DNA from: Bifidobacterium imperatoris
GTDB lineage: Bacteria; Actinomycetota; Actinomycetes; Actinomycetales; Bifidobacteriaceae
DNA: 35,333 nt
Reading direction: 5' to 3'
Assembly (NCBI RefSeq): GCF_002860405.1
Contig: NZ_NMWV01000024.1
Coordinates: forward strand, 1 to 35,333
Under the pieces are notes generated by a model. It saw only the letters and a program-made list of their open reading frames with translations. It made no database searches and had not been told where the DNA came from. This document shows, one piece after another, positions 6,094 through 13,441 of this stretch; position 1 is the stretch's first letter, and each line of letters starts with the position of its first letter. A program made the translations under genes and the position numbers.

Positions 6094-7398
6094 ATGGCAA
6101 ATGGAAAGTCAATGTCCGTTGCGGAAATGGTGGAACTGTTCATAGACCGCTCGGCACCAGTGCGCGTCGATGCATTCGACGGTTCGCATTTCGGCCCCAA
6201 CAACGCCGACCTGCATATTCGGATCACCAGCCCGAACTGCATGTATCAATTGCTGGCTCATCCAAATGAAATCGGCGTGGTTCGCGCATATGTGCTTGGC
6301 GACTTCGACGTGGAAGGCATCGATTATGCCAACCCCTACCCCGCCATGCGCAAACTCATCTCTCTAGCCAAATACGTCAAGCCGGTCACGCCGGTTTCGT
6401 TCGCACGAGTTTCCGCGGGCATTCTCAGCCACGGATTCAAGAAGCCCACCGTGCCTTCCACCGAGGGGCCGAGCAAGTTTGCCCGTATCAAGCAAGGGCT
6501 GATGCCTCATACGGAAAAGGCCGACTCCGAAACGGTGAGCTTCCACTACGACATGTCCAACGAGTTCTACGCCGACTTTTTGGGCCCATCCATGACCTAT
6601 ACCTGCGCTGTATTCGACAATGAGCAGATGAGTCTGGAAGACGCGCAGGCCAATAAGCTGCGCTTGATTCTCGACAAACTGGGCCTTCAACCGGGCGAAC
6701 GTCTGCTGGATATCGGCTGCGGCTGGGGGTCGATGGTCATTACCGCCGCACGCCGTGGCATCAAGGCTTTGGGCGTCACGCTTTCCAGAGAACAGGCTGC
6801 ATACGCGAACGAATGGATCGCACGCGAAGGTCTGCAGGATTTGGCCGAAGTGCGCGTACAGGATTATCGCGAAGTTCCCGAACGTGATTTCGATGGCATC
6901 TGCTCTATCGGCATGATGGAGCATGTAGGCACCAAGAACTACCAGAGCTACTTTGGGGAAATGTCCCGTCTCCTGAAACCGATGGGCCGTCTGCTCAATC
7001 ACCAGATCACCATCAGCCACGACAAGCCGAACGGCAAGCCCGGCACCGATGAATTCCTCGATCGATACATTTTCCCGGACGGTGACCTCGGCGCCCCTGG
7101 ATTCATTGAGTCCTGTATCCATGATGCCGGATTCAATGTGGTGCATCAGGAGAACCTGCGCCAGCATTACGCGCTGACCCTCCATCATTGGAATCAGAAC
7201 CTTTCCGCGCATTGGGATGATGCAGTCAAGCAGGTTGGTTTCGAACGCGCTAAGGTCTGGGGTCTGTATATGGCAGCCTGCGCTTTGAACTTTGAGCTCG
7301 ATGGTATTCAGATTCACCAGTTCCTAGCGGTCAAGCCGGATCGCATTGGTCATCCGGACGGCAAGTGGTATCCGCTGCGCCCGTGGTGGAAGGCCTGA
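6094..7398 (+). CDS. cfa: Cyclopropane-fatty-acyl-phospholipid synthase
   Basis: 434 residues. ATG 6094 is preceded by GAGGTGGAG, which is better than GTG 6061 in the same frame. The enzyme transfers a methylene group from S-adenosylmethionine to unsaturated acyl chains of membrane phospholipids. Visible features: an N-terminal SCP2-like lipid-binding region (residues about 20-90), the SAM motif LLDIGCGWGS (204-213), GVTLSREQ following it, and the family stretches SIGMMEHVG and DRYIFPDG. Length is slightly above the usual 380-420. Codon use and position next to tRNA genes suggest a core chromosomal gene. It ends 7 bases before a strong bidirectional terminator. Confidence 0.93.
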   Translation: MANGKSMSVAEMVELFIDRSAPVRVDAFDGSHFGPNNADLHIRITSPNCMYQLLAHPNEIGVVRAYVLGDFDVEGIDYANPYPAMRKLISLAKYVKPVTPVSFARVSAGILSHGFKKPTVPSTEGPSKFARIKQGLMPHTEKADSETVSFHYDMSNEFYADFLGPSMTYTCAVFDNEQMSLEDAQANKLRLILDKLGLQPGERLLDIGCGWGSMVITAARRGIKALGVTLSREQAAYANEWIAREGLQDLAEVRVQDYREVPERDFDGICSIGMMEHVGTKNYQSYFGEMSRLLKPMGRLLNHQITISHDKPNGKPGTDEFLDRYIFPDGDLGAPGFIESCIHDAGFNVVHQENLRQHYALTLHHWNQNLSAHWDDAVKQVGFERAKVWGLYMAACALNFELDGIQIHQFLAVKPDRIGHPDGKWYPLRPWWKA

Positions 7399-7404
7399 GA
7401 ACGA

Positions 7405-7432
7405 AAAAGCCCCGCTCGAAAGCGGGGCTTTT
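7405..7432. terminator. Bidirectional terminator (cfa / tRNA-Phe)
   Basis: AAAAGCCCCGCT-CGAA-AGCGGGGCTTTT is a perfect 12-bp stem with A and T tracts on both sides. It serves cfa on the plus strand and the tRNA-Asp/tRNA-Phe transcript on the minus strand. Confidence 0.9.
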
Positions 7433-7436
7433 GTAG

Positions 7437-7512
7437 TGGTGGCTCCGAACGGCGTCGATCCGTTGACCTAGCGATTTTCAGTCGCTCGCTCTACCAACTG
7501 AGCTACAGAGCC
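7437..7512 (-). tRNA. tRNA-Phe (GAA)
   Basis: 76 nt including an encoded CCA. Acceptor GGCTCTG pairs with CGGAGCC (one U-G). The D-arm TAGCTCAGTTGGTAGAGC is canonical. The anticodon loop CTGAAAA gives GAA, and the T-arm is intact. It lies about 37 bases downstream of tRNA-Asp on the same strand, so the two are probably co-transcribed and terminate at 7405-7432. Confidence 0.95.
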
Positions 7513-7549
7513 ATTGAATAGTTCGCTTGCAACCAAGCGGCCATCCAAG

Positions 7550-7623
7550 CGACCCCGGCCGGACTTGAACCGGTGACCTCCGCCGTGACAGGGCGGCGCT
7601 CTAACCAACTGAGCTACGGGGCC
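7550..7623 (-). tRNA. tRNA-Asp (GTC)
   Basis: 74 nt without encoded CCA. Acceptor GGCCCCG pairs with CGGGGTC (one G-U), and the discriminator is G. The anticodon stem is CCGCC/GGCGG, with loop CTGTCAC giving GTC. It is first gene of the minus-strand tRNA-Asp/tRNA-Phe pair. Confidence 0.95.
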
Positions 7624-7659
7624 GTGTTGTTTCTGTCTTGCGACAGGCAACAGATAGAT

Positions 7660-7687
7660 ATAATACTGAAAATCAGGACTTACGCAA
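7660..7687 (-). promoter_or_regulatory. Promoter of tRNA-Asp/tRNA-Phe
   Basis: On the minus strand, TTGCGT (7687-7682) and TATTAT (7665-7660) are separated by 16 bases and end 36 bases before the tRNA-Asp 5' end, a good sigma-70-type arrangement. Confidence 0.6.
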
Positions 7688-7863
7688 ACTTCGGCGTGTC
7701 TGGCTATTTTCCAACGATTTACAGCGAATCATTCAGCACCACCCCACCGGACCTACACCTTGGCATAGCGGGTGGCACAATGGTCAAATAGCAATTCCGC
7801 ATCACGCAGCCTACTCAATGCAGTACGGCACACCATCCTCTCAACGAAAGGCCAAGCAGCATT

Positions 7864-8745
7864 ATGACCGAACCCAATGCCGCCATCGAGCAGGCGCAAA
7901 ACATCCAAGAGGCCACCGACGCTCTTGAAGCAACGCAAACCACAGCGCCCTCCCACCCCATCCATAAGGTGCTGTCCTTCGTTCGCCGCTCGGCACGGCT
8001 CGACCCCCGCCTGCAGCGCGCATGGGACAACTACACCGACACGTACCTGTTAGACATCGCCGCCGGCAACGCCCGACTCGATGTGCGAGAGGGCTTTGCT
8101 CTCAGCAAGGAATACATCCAATCAACTTGGGGCAACAGCAACCCTCTGATTGTGGAGATCGGCACCGGACAGGGCGAAAACGTGGTCGCTGCCGCAGCAG
8201 CCCATCCGGAAACCAACTTCCTGGCCCTTGAGGTATACGACCCCGGCGTGGCACACACCCTGTTGCTGGCCGGCAAGCAGGGCCTTACCAACATTCGCAT
8301 CGCTCAAGTCAACGCCGCGGAACTTTTCAAGGTTACCGAACCTAGCACCATCGCGGAAGTGTGGACCTTCTTCCCGGATCCCTGGCCCAAGAAGAAGCAC
8401 CACAAGCGCCGCATCGTGCAGCCTGAGCTCGCCGGCAATATCCATAACGCGCTGGCGGATGACGGCGTATGGCGCATCGCCACCGACATCGAAGATTATG
8501 CACTGCATGTGCATGAGGTCATGGACCACCTTGACGGATGGCAGAACATCGGCACCATCACCGCAAGCCTGCCGCTGGAGCACGTCGGCAAAGGCAATGC
8601 CGACATGGCTGCCGACATGCCACACGCGGATTTCACCGAATCCGAGCGTTTCAGCGGACGAGTGCTCACCAACTTCGAGAAGAAGGGCCTGGAAGCCGGT
8701 CGAGTGATTCATGACTTCACCTACCAGGCAGTCACTCTTCGCTAA
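7864..8745 (+). CDS. trmB: tRNA (guanine-N7-)-methyltransferase
   Basis: 293 residues. It methylates G46 in the variable loop of tRNAs using SAM. SAM-binding motif [11 protein letters not shown] is at about 96-106, and the TrmB signature [15 protein letters not shown] at 169-183, followed by [12 protein letters not shown] and the late [16 protein letters not shown] motif. The N-terminal 45 residues are an Ala/Glu-rich extension, common in actinobacterial TrmB. ATG 7864 has GAAAGG about 13 bases upstream. Its location between tRNA genes fits a housekeeping gene. Confidence 0.93.
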   Translation: MTEPNAAIEQAQNIQEATDALEATQTTAPSHPIHKVLSFVRRSARLDPRLQRAWDNYTDTYLLDIAAGNARLDVREGFALSKEYIQSTWGNSNPLIVEIGTGQGENVVAAAAAHPETNFLALEVYDPGVAHTLLLAGKQGLTNIRIAQVNAAELFKVTEPSTIAEVWTFFPDPWPKKKHHKRRIVQPELAGNIHNALADDGVWRIATDIEDYALHVHEVMDHLDGWQNIGTITASLPLEHVGKGNADMAADMPHADFTESERFSGRVLTNFEKKGLEAGRVIHDFTYQAVTLR

Positions 8746-8773
8746 GCGGTTGGCCACGACTTGGCTGCAGCAA

Positions 8774-8816
8774 AGGGACGGAAAAACATTTTGGCCATTT
8801 ATGTACTTCCGTCCCG
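8774..8816 (+). terminator. Stem-loop after trmB
   Basis: GGGACGGAA and TTCCGTCCC form a 9-bp stem about 30 bases after the trmB stop, with a 25-base AT-rich loop. There is no clear T-run, so termination is only probable. Confidence 0.45.
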
Positions 8817-8862
8817 CAAAACCCAGTAATTTCAATGCGACACGCCGTAAACCACGCTGGAT

Positions 8863-8891
8863 TTGCACGAAGGGCAAGCCACCAGTATAGT
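8863..8891 (+). promoter_or_regulatory. Promoter of tRNA-Glu
   Basis: TTGCAC (8863-8868), a 17-base spacer and TATAGT (8886-8891), 14 bases before the tRNA-Glu 5' end. This is a close match to the vegetative consensus. Confidence 0.8.
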
Positions 8892-8905
8892 TAATCGAGT
8901 TGTCC

Positions 8906-8977
8906 GCCCCCATCGTCTAACGGTTAGGACACCAGACTTTCAATCTGACAACGAGAGTTCGACTCTCTCTGGGGGTA
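8906..8977 (+). tRNA. tRNA-Glu (TTC), island attachment gene
   Basis: 72 nt without CCA. Acceptor GCCCCCA pairs with TGGGGGT (terminal G-U). Anticodon loop CTTTCAA gives TTC. The 3' part from 8955 is the left copy of a 25-bp repeat whose right copy is at 14232. The island insertion therefore left the tRNA intact, with its 3' end supplied by the element, the usual outcome for tRNA-targeting integrases. Confidence 0.96.
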
Positions 8978-8979
8978 CT
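8955..8979. repeat. attL of the tRNA-Glu island
   Basis: A 25-bp sequence starting GAGTTCGACTCTCTCT and ending GGGTACT, covering the T-arm 3' side and acceptor of tRNA-Glu plus two bases. It is identical to 14232-14256. The flanking bases differ at both ends, which delimits the core. Confidence 0.93.
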
Positions 8980-8984
8980 TCAAC

Positions 8985-9018
8985 AAAACCCTTGAAAACA
9001 TTGGTTTTCAAGGGTTTT
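8985..9018 (+). terminator. Strong terminator inside attL
   Basis: AAAACCCTTGAAAAC-ATTG-GTTTTCAAGGGTTTT is a perfect 15-bp stem followed by a T-rich tract. It is brought by the island and replaces the native tRNA-Glu terminator, which now lies at 14261-14300. Confidence 0.9.
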
Positions 9019-9028
9019 TCTTTTTTCT

Positions 9029-9134
9029 TTTGATACAGGTTTGATACAACCATCCAAAGCCCCGACACGAGCACAATCCGGCCCCACCTCATTCGGAGCC
9101 GCAATCAGAACGCAATCGGAACACAATCAGAACA
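9029..9134. repeat. Left integrase arm-type sites
   Basis: TTTGATACAG at 9029 and TTTGATACAA at 9040 are spaced 11 bp. CAATCRGAAC copies start at 9102, 9113 and 9124, also with 11-bp period, and a diverged copy CATTCGGAGC starts at 9090. Both motifs recur at the right end of the island, which is the expected layout for integrase and excisionase binding arms. Confidence 0.7.
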
Positions 9135-9187
9135 GCAGAAATGGCGGAATTCCGCGTTTAGCACATTCGGAACACTTGGAACACCGG

Positions 9188-10321
9188 TCACTCGCCGTCT
9201 GCGTCCATCTTCCTCGCGGATTCCTCCATGTCGCTGTCGTAGAGGTCGGCGTAGGTCTCCATCGTCTGGGAGAACGTCTTGTGGCCCGCCACGCGCTGGA
9301 CGAGCTTCGGGCTGACCTGCATGTGGATCGCCAGGCTCACCGCCGTATGGCGCAGATCGTGCAGCGTCATCCAGTCGGGCACCCCGTCCGTCAGCCTCAC
9401 GGAAGTCGTGAACCATCCGGTGCGGGAGTCGGGATGGCGCATGTAGTCGTCCTGGCTCAGCGATCCGCCGTCGTTGACCGCTCCGGGACGCTCGAACACC
9501 AGAGCATCATGGTCCTTGCCCTCCATGCGTTCCCTGAGCCTCTCCTGAAGCCGGTTCGGAGGGAAGGGGACCGTCCTTTCCTCATGGTTCTTCAATGCCC
9601 CGACCTCGAGCCCGCCACCGGTCCACACCGCGTTCTCCCTGACCCGTATGCGGTGGTTCTTCAGATCGACGTCTCCGACCCTGAGAGCGGTTGCCTCGCC
9701 TATGCGAAGTCCCGTCAGCCCCATGAAAAGCACCAAGGTGCCGTATTTGTTGCGCCTCCTGTCGGCTTCGGCGCTAAGGGCCTCCAACTGGGGCATCTCC
9801 AGATACACCCTTCTTTTCTCGGTATGAGGGACCGGGACTCGGACCCCTTTGCATGGGTTGGACGGAATCCTTCGGTCGTATACCGCCGATTCGCATATCT
9901 GACGCAGGACCCCCAACGCGTAGCCGACCTGTTTTGCGCCGACCGACTCGCTGATCTCGCTCACCCACTGCTGCACGTCGCTACGGCGAATCTCGGAGAC
10001 ACGGGCCAACCGCCACTTCGGCAGCACCCAGTTCTTCCACACCCCGGCATCCTTGACGTAGCTCGACGGGGCCACGACGCCCTTGCGACCGAGAAGCCAG
10101 GCTTCGCCGAGCTCCCCTATCGTCACGCGCCCGCTGTCCGGATCCCTGTAGCTGCCATTGTTGAGGGATGAGCGGATTTCCGCAAGAAACGCTTCGGCGT
10201 CACGCTTGAGCCGGAAACCGCGTTTAACCCGCTGCCTATGCTGGTTGTCGGTGTACTTGACCATCCAGCCGATGCCGCCAGGAAACTTCTTGGCCTTGTA
10301 GGAGTAAACGCCCGTGGTCAT
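9188..10321 (-). CDS. int: Tyrosine integrase of the tRNA-Glu island
   Basis: 377 residues, a typical phage-integrase length. The N-terminal arm-binding domain (GVYSYKAKKFPGGIGWMVKY) is followed by the core-binding region. Catalytic boxes are MGLTGLRIGEATALR (box I Arg), LHDLRHTAVSLAIH (box II His-x-x-Arg) and VAGHKTFSQTMETYADLY (His and nucleophilic Tyr). ATG 10321 overlaps the XRE stop (ATGA, 4 bases), so the two are translationally coupled. It lies just inside attL and should catalyse integration into the tRNA-Glu 3' end. Confidence 0.95.
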   Translation of the reverse strand: MTTGVYSYKAKKFPGGIGWMVKYTDNQHRQRVKRGFRLKRDAEAFLAEIRSSLNNGSYRDPDSGRVTIGELGEAWLLGRKGVVAPSSYVKDAGVWKNWVLPKWRLARVSEIRRSDVQQWVSEISESVGAKQVGYALGVLRQICESAVYDRRIPSNPCKGVRVPVPHTEKRRVYLEMPQLEALSAEADRRRNKYGTLVLFMGLTGLRIGEATALRVGDVDLKNHRIRVRENAVWTGGGLEVGALKNHEERTVPFPPNRLQERLRERMEGKDHDALVFERPGAVNDGGSLSQDDYMRHPDSRTGWFTTSVRLTDGVPDWMTLHDLRHTAVSLAIHMQVSPKLVQRVAGHKTFSQTMETYADLYDSDMEESARKMDADGE

Positions 10322-10761
10322 CGAGGAGCCCTCTCGCCGGCAGCGGGAACAGGGGACGAGCGGCGTCTGAACAGGGCATCCTGACCCTCTTCGCCGGAAT
10401 CCGGAAGTATCCCATGACGGGACAGGCAGAGGCCCCATCTCCAAACGTCAAGCGAATTCGGGGATTCCGGCAGCCCGGTAATCATGCAGTCCACCTCGGC
10501 GGAGGCTGTTTCGGGAAGCAGCAGCGACAGCGGCGACACCTCAAGAGCCACGGCAAGCGCCGTCAGGTCATCCACCGTGACGCGCCGAAGCCCTATTTCG
10601 ATGTTTCGCAGCTGGGTATGGACGATGGGATGGCCGGCATCCGCCAGCCTTCCCGCCAACGTTCTGTATGAGAGCCCCAACGCCTTCCTGTACCTCGACA
10701 CGTTCGCGGCGACTATGCTGCCCGTGGCCTCGTTTTCTCTCTGCGTCATGCCATCCATCAT
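10318..10761 (-). CDS. XRE-family regulator (island repressor candidate)
   Basis: 147 residues from ATG 10761 (ATG 10758 and 10749 are alternatives, and no strong ribosome site decides). A Cro/CI-type helix-turn-helix spans residues about 18-72 (NVSRYRKALGLSYRTLAGRL, then QLRNIEIGLRRVTVDDL). The C-terminal region is without a recognised domain. It is co-directional and coupled with int and divergent from the AlpA-like gene at 10877, the position of the master repressor in PICIs and many integrative elements. Its promoter carries CGATATCG (10768-10775), the motif repeated in the island's palindromic region. Confidence 0.8.
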   Translation of the reverse strand: MMDGMTQRENEATGSIVAANVSRYRKALGLSYRTLAGRLADAGHPIVHTQLRNIEIGLRRVTVDDLTALAVALEVSPLSLLLPETASAEVDCMITGLPESPNSLDVWRWGLCLSRHGILPDSGEEGQDALFRRRSSPVPAAGERAPR

Positions 10762-10769
10762 AAGACACC

Positions 10770-10870
10770 GATATCGAATGGCCCGTGCGTGAGCTACGTG
10801 ACAATTGACCACCATACGTAATGTATGTAATATAGTTACATTCGTTACTGTTTTAGTTACATTTAGGAGG
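10770..10870. promoter_or_regulatory. Divergent control region xre/alpA
   Basis: Between the divergent starts lie TAGTTACATT at 10833-10842 and 10854-10863 (21-bp spacing, two helical turns) and related inverted TGTAAT/TATGTAA elements at 10818-10832, a probable regulator-binding array. It ends with the Shine-Dalgarno AGGAGG (10865-10870) of the AlpA-like gene. Confidence 0.55.
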
Positions 10871-10876
10871 CAGTTC

Positions 10877-11065
10877 ATGTCGGAGCAGCTGATAACCCGT
10901 TCCGAAGCCGCGAAAATGATGGGGAGAACGCCGGGATACCTCGCAACGATGGCCTATCGGAAGAAGGGGCCGCGCTTCATCCGCATGTCACGTAGATGCG
11001 TGATGTATGACCCGAACGACGTGAGGGAATGGATCGAATCCCACAAGGTTGAGACCGAGGAGTAA
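10877..11065 (+). CDS. AlpA/excisionase-like helix-turn-helix protein
   Basis: 62 residues. ATG 10877 is fixed by TTAGGAGGC just upstream, and the longer frame from 10805 lacks a site. The pattern LITRSEAAKMMGRTPGYLATMAYR, then a wing (GPRFIRMSRRCVMYDPNDVREWIE) is the MerR-like excisionase fold (HTH_17). In Gram-negative PICIs AlpA activates int/replication, and in other elements it is Xis. It is two bases upstream of the RepA-like start, so the two genes form one transcription unit. Confidence 0.8.
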   Translation: MSEQLITRSEAAKMMGRTPGYLATMAYRKKGPRFIRMSRRCVMYDPNDVREWIESHKVETEE

Positions 11066-11067
11066 CC

Positions 11068-12174
11068 GTGCTGGACCAGAAGAGCGCCGGGGCGGCACAT
11101 GAGTCGCCCGAAGCGGCGGACAGATCGGACGGCTTGGTCTTCAAACTGGAGAGCCGAGCGGATGTGCACGTCACCAGCCTCTGCTACATCATGTATCCGT
11201 GGCTTGTGAAAGGCGGGCTCAACGTACTGTCCGGAGCCGGGGGCAGCAGGAAGACGATGTGGGCGCTGTTCGTTCTCGCCCAGGCCACACGGGGGCTTCT
11301 GAAGGATGAGAACGGCGACAGGGTCCCTCCGATGAAGGTGCTCTACGTCCACCAGTACGAGGACGTGCCCGAGTCGATCATCTATCCCAGATTGGATATG
11401 ATGCATGCGGACTCGTCAAAATACCGCCTGTTCTCGATGAAGCAGAGATCACCGATAGACGGATCCCTCATTCCCGCCTACCCACAAGCCGAGGAAATCA
11501 AAAAAGGGCTTGAAAAAGCCGTTCTCGAATGGGATCCGGATTTCATCATCATCGACCCGATTACCCTTCTCATCGATGGGGACACGAATTCGAGAAAGGA
11601 CGTGCAGCCCGCTCTCGTCTTCTGCAACGCCCTGGCTCAGGCGAGACGGCCGAGGGCCATACTCGGAATACACCACTGGAACAAGGCAGGGATATTCTCC
11701 GGAAGCCAGAAATTCGAGGACACCTCGCGTTCGTTCATGGATATAGCCGTTGACCCGACAAAACCGGAGTCGTCCATCGTGACCATCGGGAAGGCCAACA
11801 ACAATGGGAAACGTTCGATGCGAATCATATCCGTCACCCGCCCGTATACCTACGACGACGGCAATGTAAGGGATATACAGATCATCGAGGGAATGGAGGA
11901 CTCAGAACTGACGGTGGATGCAATCCGTCAGATAAGAGCCAGCGGCGATGATACGGATGATGTTCTGGAGCAGGATGCATGGCTCCGTGATTATCTGGGA
12001 AGTCACGGACGAAACGGGGTGCCGAGAAAACAGGTGATTGAAGAGGGGGCGAAGAACGGATTCTCGGAATCACAGCTTAAACACGCGATGAACCGGATAG
12101 GCGGGAAATCACAACGCGTGCGGAAAGCCGGGGCGGGATGCCTCTGGGTGCTACCTCAGAGACAAGAGTCATAA
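11068..12174 (+). CDS. RepA-like RecA-fold ATPase (replicative helicase)
   Basis: 368 residues from GTG 11068 (GAGGAG upstream). Walker A GAGGSRKT at about residues 57-64, LYVHQYED as the RecA-fold strand, Walker B DFIIIDPITLL and the downstream GIHHWNKA with a conserved His-Asn-Lys type element match AAA_25/RepA family helicases. The C-terminal 70 residues form a predicted winged helix (LRDYLGSHGRNGVPRKQVIE onward). RepA-type proteins are hexameric plasmid helicases. Here it implies that the excised island replicates. It directly follows the AlpA-like gene. Confidence 0.82.
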   Translation: MLDQKSAGAAHESPEAADRSDGLVFKLESRADVHVTSLCYIMYPWLVKGGLNVLSGAGGSRKTMWALFVLAQATRGLLKDENGDRVPPMKVLYVHQYEDVPESIIYPRLDMMHADSSKYRLFSMKQRSPIDGSLIPAYPQAEEIKKGLEKAVLEWDPDFIIIDPITLLIDGDTNSRKDVQPALVFCNALAQARRPRAILGIHHWNKAGIFSGSQKFEDTSRSFMDIAVDPTKPESSIVTIGKANNNGKRSMRIISVTRPYTYDDGNVRDIQIIEGMEDSELTVDAIRQIRASGDDTDDVLEQDAWLRDYLGSHGRNGVPRKQVIEEGAKNGFSESQLKHAMNRIGGKSQRVRKAGAGCLWVLPQRQES

Positions 12175-12444
12175 GAAGAAAGCCACATGACCAATCACAG
12201 ATCAAAACCCACACCAATCAAAGCCAAAAACCACGACCAAGGAAGAGACCAACAAAACCAAGCCAAAGAAGAACCAAGCCAAAAGCCAAAGAAAACACCA
12301 AACCATACCCAACAAACAGAAGAGATGCACTTCTTGCACCCATGCCCTTCAAGGCACCACCTTTCGGCGGAATTCCAACGGAGTTAGCGTCCCTCGTGAG
12401 TTTCGGGTCCGATATCGGCGCGGGATTCCGTCGTCACCCCGGCG
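12175..12444. other. C/A-rich tract and left arm of inverted repeat
   Basis: No gene is supported. 12180-12324 is almost free of T and G on the plus strand. It is followed by the left arm (12325-12380) of a 56-bp inverted repeat and CCGATATCGG at 12409-12418. The frame open here (start 12187) is a low-complexity K/N/Q/P string and is probably not a protein. Confidence 0.5.
12325..12380 (-). ncRNA. Left copy of hairpin-trio motif (inverted repeat)
   Basis: The reverse complement of 13442-13497 with 54/56 identity. Read on the minus strand it folds into three consecutive hairpins: CCGCC-GAAA-GGUGG, UGCCU-UGAA-GGGCA and UGCA-AGAAG-UGCA. Both differences from the right copy keep base pairing as G-U wobbles. 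A G/T-rich tail follows on the minus strand. A structured RNA is an inference. A DNA-level origin structure is the alternative. Confidence 0.4.
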
Positions 12445-12762
12445 CTATGCCAGGTTTTCCATCGCCTCCGCTATGCCGCGGGTGAGCCTTTCGGCCTCCT
12501 CGCGGGTGAATTGGCTTCTCGGTGCGGTCGGGTCGTGCATGAGGTAGCGCCACACGTCCCGTCTGCCGTGCCTGCACGGCTGTTTTTCACACCGCACGAC
12601 CAGTTCGATCAGCCCCTTGCGTTTGAGGGACCTTGCGGCCCGTTCCCGTGAGCGCTTCTCGCTGTCGCCCATCCCCGGCTCCGTCACCGGGACCCCGCGC
12701 CATCCGGCCGCGCGGCACCGCTCCAGCAGTTCCCGCTCCACGCGCCCCAATCCCCTGCTCAT
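12445..12762 (-). CDS. Small winged-helix protein, copy A
   Basis: 105 residues from ATG 12762. The frame is open to 12876, but the extension runs through the upstream palindrome, and copy B lacks any such extension. The sequence (MSRGLGRVERELLERCRAAG, then EKRSRERAARSLKRKGLIEL) looks like a wHTH with a basic recognition helix, followed by CEKQPCRHGRRDVWRYL and an acidic C-terminal helix. It is about 80 percent identical to copy B at 12947-13282. No family name is known to me. The position inside the palindrome-rich region suggests it binds the adjacent operators. Confidence 0.65.
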   Translation of the reverse strand: MSRGLGRVERELLERCRAAGWRGVPVTEPGMGDSEKRSRERAARSLKRKGLIELVVRCEKQPCRHGRRDVWRYLMHDPTAPRSQFTREEAERLTRGIAEAMENLA

Positions 12763-12778
12763 GGCCAGACCCCATCCT

Positions 12779-12824
12779 AAGTGTTGTATCGTTCGCCCAT
12801 CCCTAGACGAACGATACAACACTT
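12779..12824. promoter_or_regulatory. 17-bp-arm inverted repeat upstream of copy A
   Basis: AAGTGTTGTATCGTTCG (12779-12795) and its exact complement (12808-12824) are separated by 12 bases. It starts 16 bases upstream of the copy A start codon. The same arms precede copy B. It is a probable operator or initiator-binding site. Confidence 0.65.
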
Positions 12825-12833
12825 GCACCCCGT

Positions 12834-12870
12834 CGATATCGGCGCACACGTTCCAACCCCGTCGATATCG
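12834..12870. repeat. Paired CGATATCG palindromes, set A
   Basis: GTCGATATCGGC occurs with cores at 12834-12841 and 12863-12870, 29 bp apart. The arrangement is matched in set B (13374 and 13404), and one more core lies at 12410-12417. Confidence 0.6.
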
Positions 12871-12881
12871 GCTCAAAAGGT

Positions 12882-12922
12882 GGCGTTATCAGCTGCGTAA
12901 TCATTACGCAGCTGATAACGCC
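12882..12922. repeat. 41-bp perfect palindrome
   Basis: Arms of 20 bp (12882-12901 and 12903-12922, starting GGCGTTATCAGCTGC) around a single central C. It lies between the 3' end of copy B and the control region of copy A. On the minus strand CACCTTTTG follows, so it could terminate copy B. Its length and perfection also fit an origin or recombination site. Confidence 0.6.
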
Positions 12923-12946
12923 CCGCCGTCTGCAGGGAGGCCGACC

Positions 12947-13282
12947 CTACCCCCGCGTGGCACTTGGGGCCGTGGCCCTAATGCTCCGTGCTATCTGCCG
13001 GTTGAGTTCCTCGGCCTCCTCGCGGGTGAATCGGCCTTCCGGTGCGGTCGGGTCGTGCATGAGGTAGCGCCACACGTCCCGTCTGCCGTGCCTGCACGGC
13101 TGTTTTTCACACCGCACGACCAGTTCGATCAGGCCCTTGTCCCTGAGGGACCGAGCGGCCCTCTCCCGTGAGCGCTTCTCGCTGTCGCCCATCCCCGGCT
13201 CCGTCACCGGCACCCCACGCCGCCCGCTCGCGCGGCACCGCTCCAGCAGTTCACGTTCCACGCGCCCCAATCCCCTGCTCAT
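12947..13282 (-). CDS. Small winged-helix protein, copy B
   Basis: 111 residues from ATG 13282. It is a tandem paralogue of copy A: identical over GVPVTEPGMGDSEKRSRERA and over LIELVVRCEKQPCRHGRRDV, differing mainly in the C-terminal tail (EELNRQIARSIRATAPSATR). A predicted wHTH core spans residues 5-60. The leader contains AGACC-GGG-GGTCT, a small hairpin that could cover the ribosome site. The upstream operator module is duplicated together with the gene. The function is unknown. Confidence 0.65.
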   Translation of the reverse strand: MSRGLGRVERELLERCRASGRRGVPVTEPGMGDSEKRSRERAARSLRDKGLIELVVRCEKQPCRHGRRDVWRYLMHDPTAPEGRFTREEAEELNRQIARSIRATAPSATRG

Positions 13283-13299
13283 GACCAGACCCCCGGTCT

Positions 13300-13365
13300 A
13301 AGTGTTGTATCGTTCGTGCATCTATGGCGAACGATACAACACTTAGACAAGCGATACAACACTTA
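13300..13365. promoter_or_regulatory. 17-bp-arm inverted repeat plus extra half-site, copy B
   Basis: The same AAGTGTTGTATCGTTCG arm at 13300-13316 and its complement at 13328-13344, followed by a third half-site GCGATACAACACTTA at 13351-13365. The whole island thus has five copies of the CGATACAACACTT half-site in either orientation. Confidence 0.65.
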
Positions 13366-13373
13366 CATTCCGC

Positions 13374-13411
13374 CGATATCGGCGCACATGTTCCGGCCCG
13401 CGCCGATATCG
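13374..13411. repeat. Paired CGATATCG palindromes, set B
   Basis: GCCGATATCGGC occurs with cores at 13374-13381 and 13404-13411, 30 bp apart. This is the counterpart of set A upstream of the duplicated gene. Confidence 0.6.
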
Positions 13412-13441
13412 GCCATCGGACTCGGAAAACACAGGCAATTT

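Noticed and set aside
10322..10444. Upstream extension of the island integrase
   Set aside because: It overlaps the XRE gene fully. The 4-base ATGA coupling at 10318-10321 and the domain start favour ATG 10321.
12187..12387. Open frame in the C/A-rich tract
   Set aside because: Low-complexity K/N/Q/P translation of a biased strand, running into the inverted-repeat arm. No ribosome site.
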